Source: JAWCLZ01 sp037443105 (GTDB taxonomy: Archaea; Halobacteriota; JAWCLZ01). From it: DNA of 33,432 bases. Every line of letters starts with the position of its first letter. Positions within the stretch are counted from its first letter, which is position 1. Position numbers and translations under genes: made by a program. Under the pieces are notes generated by a model, which made no database searches, was not told the DNA's origin, and saw only the letters and a list, made by a program, of their open reading frames with translations. The stretch lies in the NCBI GenBank assembly GCA_037443105.1, contig JBBIOZ010000008.1, positions 1 through 33,432 of the forward strand, in the 5' to 3' direction. Shown here one piece after another: positions 31,491-33,432 of the stretch.

Positions 31491-32528
31491 TTGGAATTCA
31501 TGGAAATGGACAATGGAACAGAATTGAAAGTCGCAAGCGAAAGTGATTCCAGATTATGGGATAAAATTGTGGAATCCTCGCCTCATGGTACTCTATTACA
31601 TACATGGAAATTCTTAAAGGCAATTGAAAAGTACTCTAAAACTAAACTTTATCCATTAATCGTGCTTAAAGGATCTGAACCAATTGGATGCGTCCCTTTC
31701 TTTTATCAAAAGAGATTATGGATGAAGCTTCTATTTTCCCCTCCACCGCATGTGGCTATCTCCAGACTCGGACCTGTGCTGGCGAATTATACTGAATTGA
31801 AGCAGCATAAAAGAGAGTCAAATCTTATGGAGTTTCAAAAAAGAGTTGATGGGTTTGTATTCTCAGAAATTAAACCACATTTCTTGACCCTGAGTTCCGC
31901 ATATTTGGAGGACTCACGCTGTTATAAGTGGAGGGGATATATAGTTGAGCCAACATATAATTATATTTTCGATTTAAGCGGTGGGTTGGATAGAATATGG
32001 TCAAATATTAAAAGGAAAACTAGGCAGGATATACAAAGAGCTGAAAGGCGAGGTCTTTTGGTAAGAGAGGGTAACAAAGAGGATATATTGAATATTTATG
32101 AACTACTAGTAGAAAGATACGCCGAGCAGAGAAAAAAGGTTAAAGTTCCAAAGGAATATCTGTTGGAGATATATGAATTATTTCATCCCTCTAATTTAAG
32201 GGTATTTATTGTAGAACATAGAAAAGAGGTTATTACTGGTTCCATCGATGTTTATTTCGAAGGCAAGGTCATTTCGTGGATAGGTAATACTAAAGCAATT
32301 GAGCACGCTAATGATCTATTAACCTGGGAATGTATAAAATGGGCGTACAAAAATGGCTTTAAATATTATGGAATAATGGGAGCCGCTGGAGTTGAGAGGC
32401 TTTATAGCTTTTATTCAAAATTCAATCCAGATTTAGTGGTTTCTTTTTCAGCAAAGAAGTACTCCTCACTTGCATCAAAGTTGATTGCGGATTTTGTAGA
32501 GAAAAAACTAAAAAAAGCAGTGGTATAG
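31491..32528 (+). CDS. FemAB/GNAT-like acyltransferase
   Basis: 345 residues from TTG 31491, or 342 from ATG 31500. Typical FemAB-related double-GNAT layout: LHTWKFLKAIEKYSKTKLYP near the start, the basic RIWSNIKRKTRQDIQRAERRGL helix (about 165-190), and a C-terminal GNAT half with YGIMGAAGVERLYSFYSKFN. Such proteins transfer aminoacyl or acyl groups to sugars or peptides; in polysaccharide islands they decorate aminosugars. It is intact, unlike its neighbours. No clear ribosome binding site. Confidence 0.8.
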   Translation: MEFMEMDNGTELKVASESDSRLWDKIVESSPHGTLLHTWKFLKAIEKYSKTKLYPLIVLKGSEPIGCVPFFYQKRLWMKLLFSPPPHVAISRLGPVLANYTELKQHKRESNLMEFQKRVDGFVFSEIKPHFLTLSSAYLEDSRCYKWRGYIVEPTYNYIFDLSGGLDRIWSNIKRKTRQDIQRAERRGLLVREGNKEDILNIYELLVERYAEQRKKVKVPKEYLLEIYELFHPSNLRVFIVEHRKEVITGSIDVYFEGKVISWIGNTKAIEHANDLLTWECIKWAYKNGFKYYGIMGAAGVERLYSFYSKFNPDLVVSFSAKKYSSLASKLIADFVEKKLKKAVV

Positions 32529-32911
32529 TATTGGTCGAGAGAAATTTGATCGTTCAGTATTAGTTAGCAAGCCCATAGCTCAAACATTAGTGCTTTTGAA
32601 TCATAGAACCATTACTTCATTTCGAATCGTCTCAAACACCAAGAGCATTTGCGCAGAACTTCAGATCTACTAATGTCTTTCTAGTGTCCGATTGGAAGTT
32701 GAATTTCTCCAAGCTCGATGCTATCACCACCCCATTGAAGGCATTTGCTTCAAATTCAGATGTTTGGAGAAGCTATCATAAGAGACTCGGAAAACAGAAA
32801 AAGATGGAGATAGATCCCAAAATGGCTATTCAAGAAATAGCTCAATAGAGGTAATTCCAGATAACCTTTTTGAATAATGCTAAGAGAAAAGTCTTCTAAA
32901 GGTGTTAAATA
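32529..32911. other. Unassigned interval with one short open stretch
   Basis: 383 bases. A frame stays open from 32600 to 32848 (about 82 residues, including AFAQNFRSTNVFLVSDWKLN) but lacks a start and I do not recognise it. It may be another remnant like those upstream. No promoter or RNA is evident apart from a short leader ahead of 32912. Confidence 0.4.
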
Positions 32912-33432
32912 TTGAATGAGGATAAAATATTCGGTAAAGAAGTTAACAATCAAAAACTAGAGGAATTGGGTAGGAAAATTGACCTACGATATGACATTGC
33001 AATAAAGGACATAATTCAGCGTTTTAAATCAAAAGATATAGTTAGAATATCTCTTGATACTGGCTCATCTGAACTTATAGACAAATATATCGATAAACGC
33101 CAAAAAGAAGTAGTTTCCCATTGCATATCCGCCGACGAGCAACTAGAATATGTGATAGATGCGGGCATGGGGGCTGGTAGATGGATAGATTTCTTCTCCA
33201 ATCGTTCAAAAATAGTAATAGGAGTAGATCGTTCATTAGAAATGTTGCACGTTGCAAGAACAAATATAAAAAGGAGAAATGCCAGTTTATTAGATGTTCA
33301 ATTACCCATCTGCCTTTCAAAGAAAATACTTTTGATCTTTCTTTTTGTAGTTTCTCTTTACTTTATTTGATCCGTGAAATAGATTTTAATAGTGCGGTTA
33401 GAGAGTTAATTCGGGTTACAAAGTTCAATCGA
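32912..33432 (+). pseudogene. SAM-dependent methyltransferase, frameshifted and cut by window edge
   Basis: From TTG 32912 the frame gives a helical N-terminus (NQKLEELGRKIDLRYDIAIK) and then motif I VIDAGMGAGRWIDFF followed by IVIGVDRS, the Rossmann SAM site of class I methyltransferases. The frame goes off at about 33295-33306; the next frame then reads THLPFKENTFDLSFCSFSLL, the motif that follows in Methyltransf_11 proteins, and remains open to the window end (RELIRVTKFN). One base change joins them. It may be a pseudogene or a sequence error. The C-terminus is beyond the edge. Confidence 0.78.

Noticed and set aside
32600..32848. Open stretch of about 82 codons considered as a glycosyltransferase or other enzyme fragment
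   Set aside because: No start codon and no recognisable motif; kept only as part of an unassigned interval.
1..33432. CRISPR array
   Set aside because: No regularly spaced direct repeats with unique spacers were found; the repeats seen are coding or AT-rich tandem units.

Overview
The window looks like part of an anaerobic archaeal genome from the methanogen and methane/alkane-oxidiser side of the Euryarchaeota (Halobacteriota). Supporting signs are secreted proteins with PGF-pre-PGF domains and PGF-CTERM-type tails, two F420-dependent Mer-like oxidoreductases, a cytochrome c maturation (Ccm) system of the reduced type with a split CcmF and a CxxxY CcmE, a class II tRNA-Ser without encoded CCA, U-rich terminators, TATA-type promoters and Shine-Dalgarno sites of the GGTGA/GAGG type. 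DNA is AT-rich, and TTG starts are frequent. It is a draft scaffold with N gaps at 10002-10026 and 28896-28938. The genus cannot be named from sequence alone. | Layout: (1) 1-7.1 kb, regulator and cell surface: the end of a NikR-type nickel regulator, a membrane-anchored DUF1616 C-terminal-domain protein, a CPBP (CAAX-type) membrane protease, then three secreted Thr/Pro-linker surface proteins and a small membrane protein. (2) 7.2-9.3 kb, amino-acid synthesis: argG and ilvE. (3) 9.4-15.4 kb, cytochrome c maturation: CcmF N-terminal half on the minus strand, divergent from an operon of CcmF C-terminal half, a CcmI-like membrane protein, CcmA, CcmB, CcmC, CcmD and CcmE. No CcmG or CcmH is seen. 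(4) 15.4-19.2 kb: a ubiquitin-like SAMP/MoaD gene with a 45-residue partner, tRNA-Ser(CGA), a ferritin-like di-iron protein, two tandem Mer-like flavin-type reductases and an alpha/beta hydrolase. (5) 19.3-33.4 kb, surface polysaccharide or glycan island: nucleotide-sugar dehydrogenase, polyprenyl-phosphate sugar-1-phosphate transferase, VanZ-like protein, zinc-ribbon protein, DUF1616 N-terminal-domain protein, BshC/WbqC-like zinc protein, PIG-L deacetylase, DUF354 glycosyltransferase-like protein, NodB-type deacetylase, CapK/PaaK-like adenylate-forming enzyme, an amino-acid dehydrogenase relative, FemAB-like acyltransferase and a methyltransferase. | The last 4.5 kb is broken: CapK has one frameshift, the dehydrogenase three, the methyltransferase one, and a transposase tail and a second copy of the NodB deacetylase tail lie between them. 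It is either a decaying island end or a poorly sequenced stretch. | The most interesting points are the tightly packed BshC-like/PIG-L/DUF354/NodB cassette, which resembles the logic of bacillithiol synthesis but sits in a glycan island; the DUF1616 family split into two separate loci; a compact Ccm system with divergent CcmF halves; and two genes that appear to lack any ATG/GTG/TTG start.
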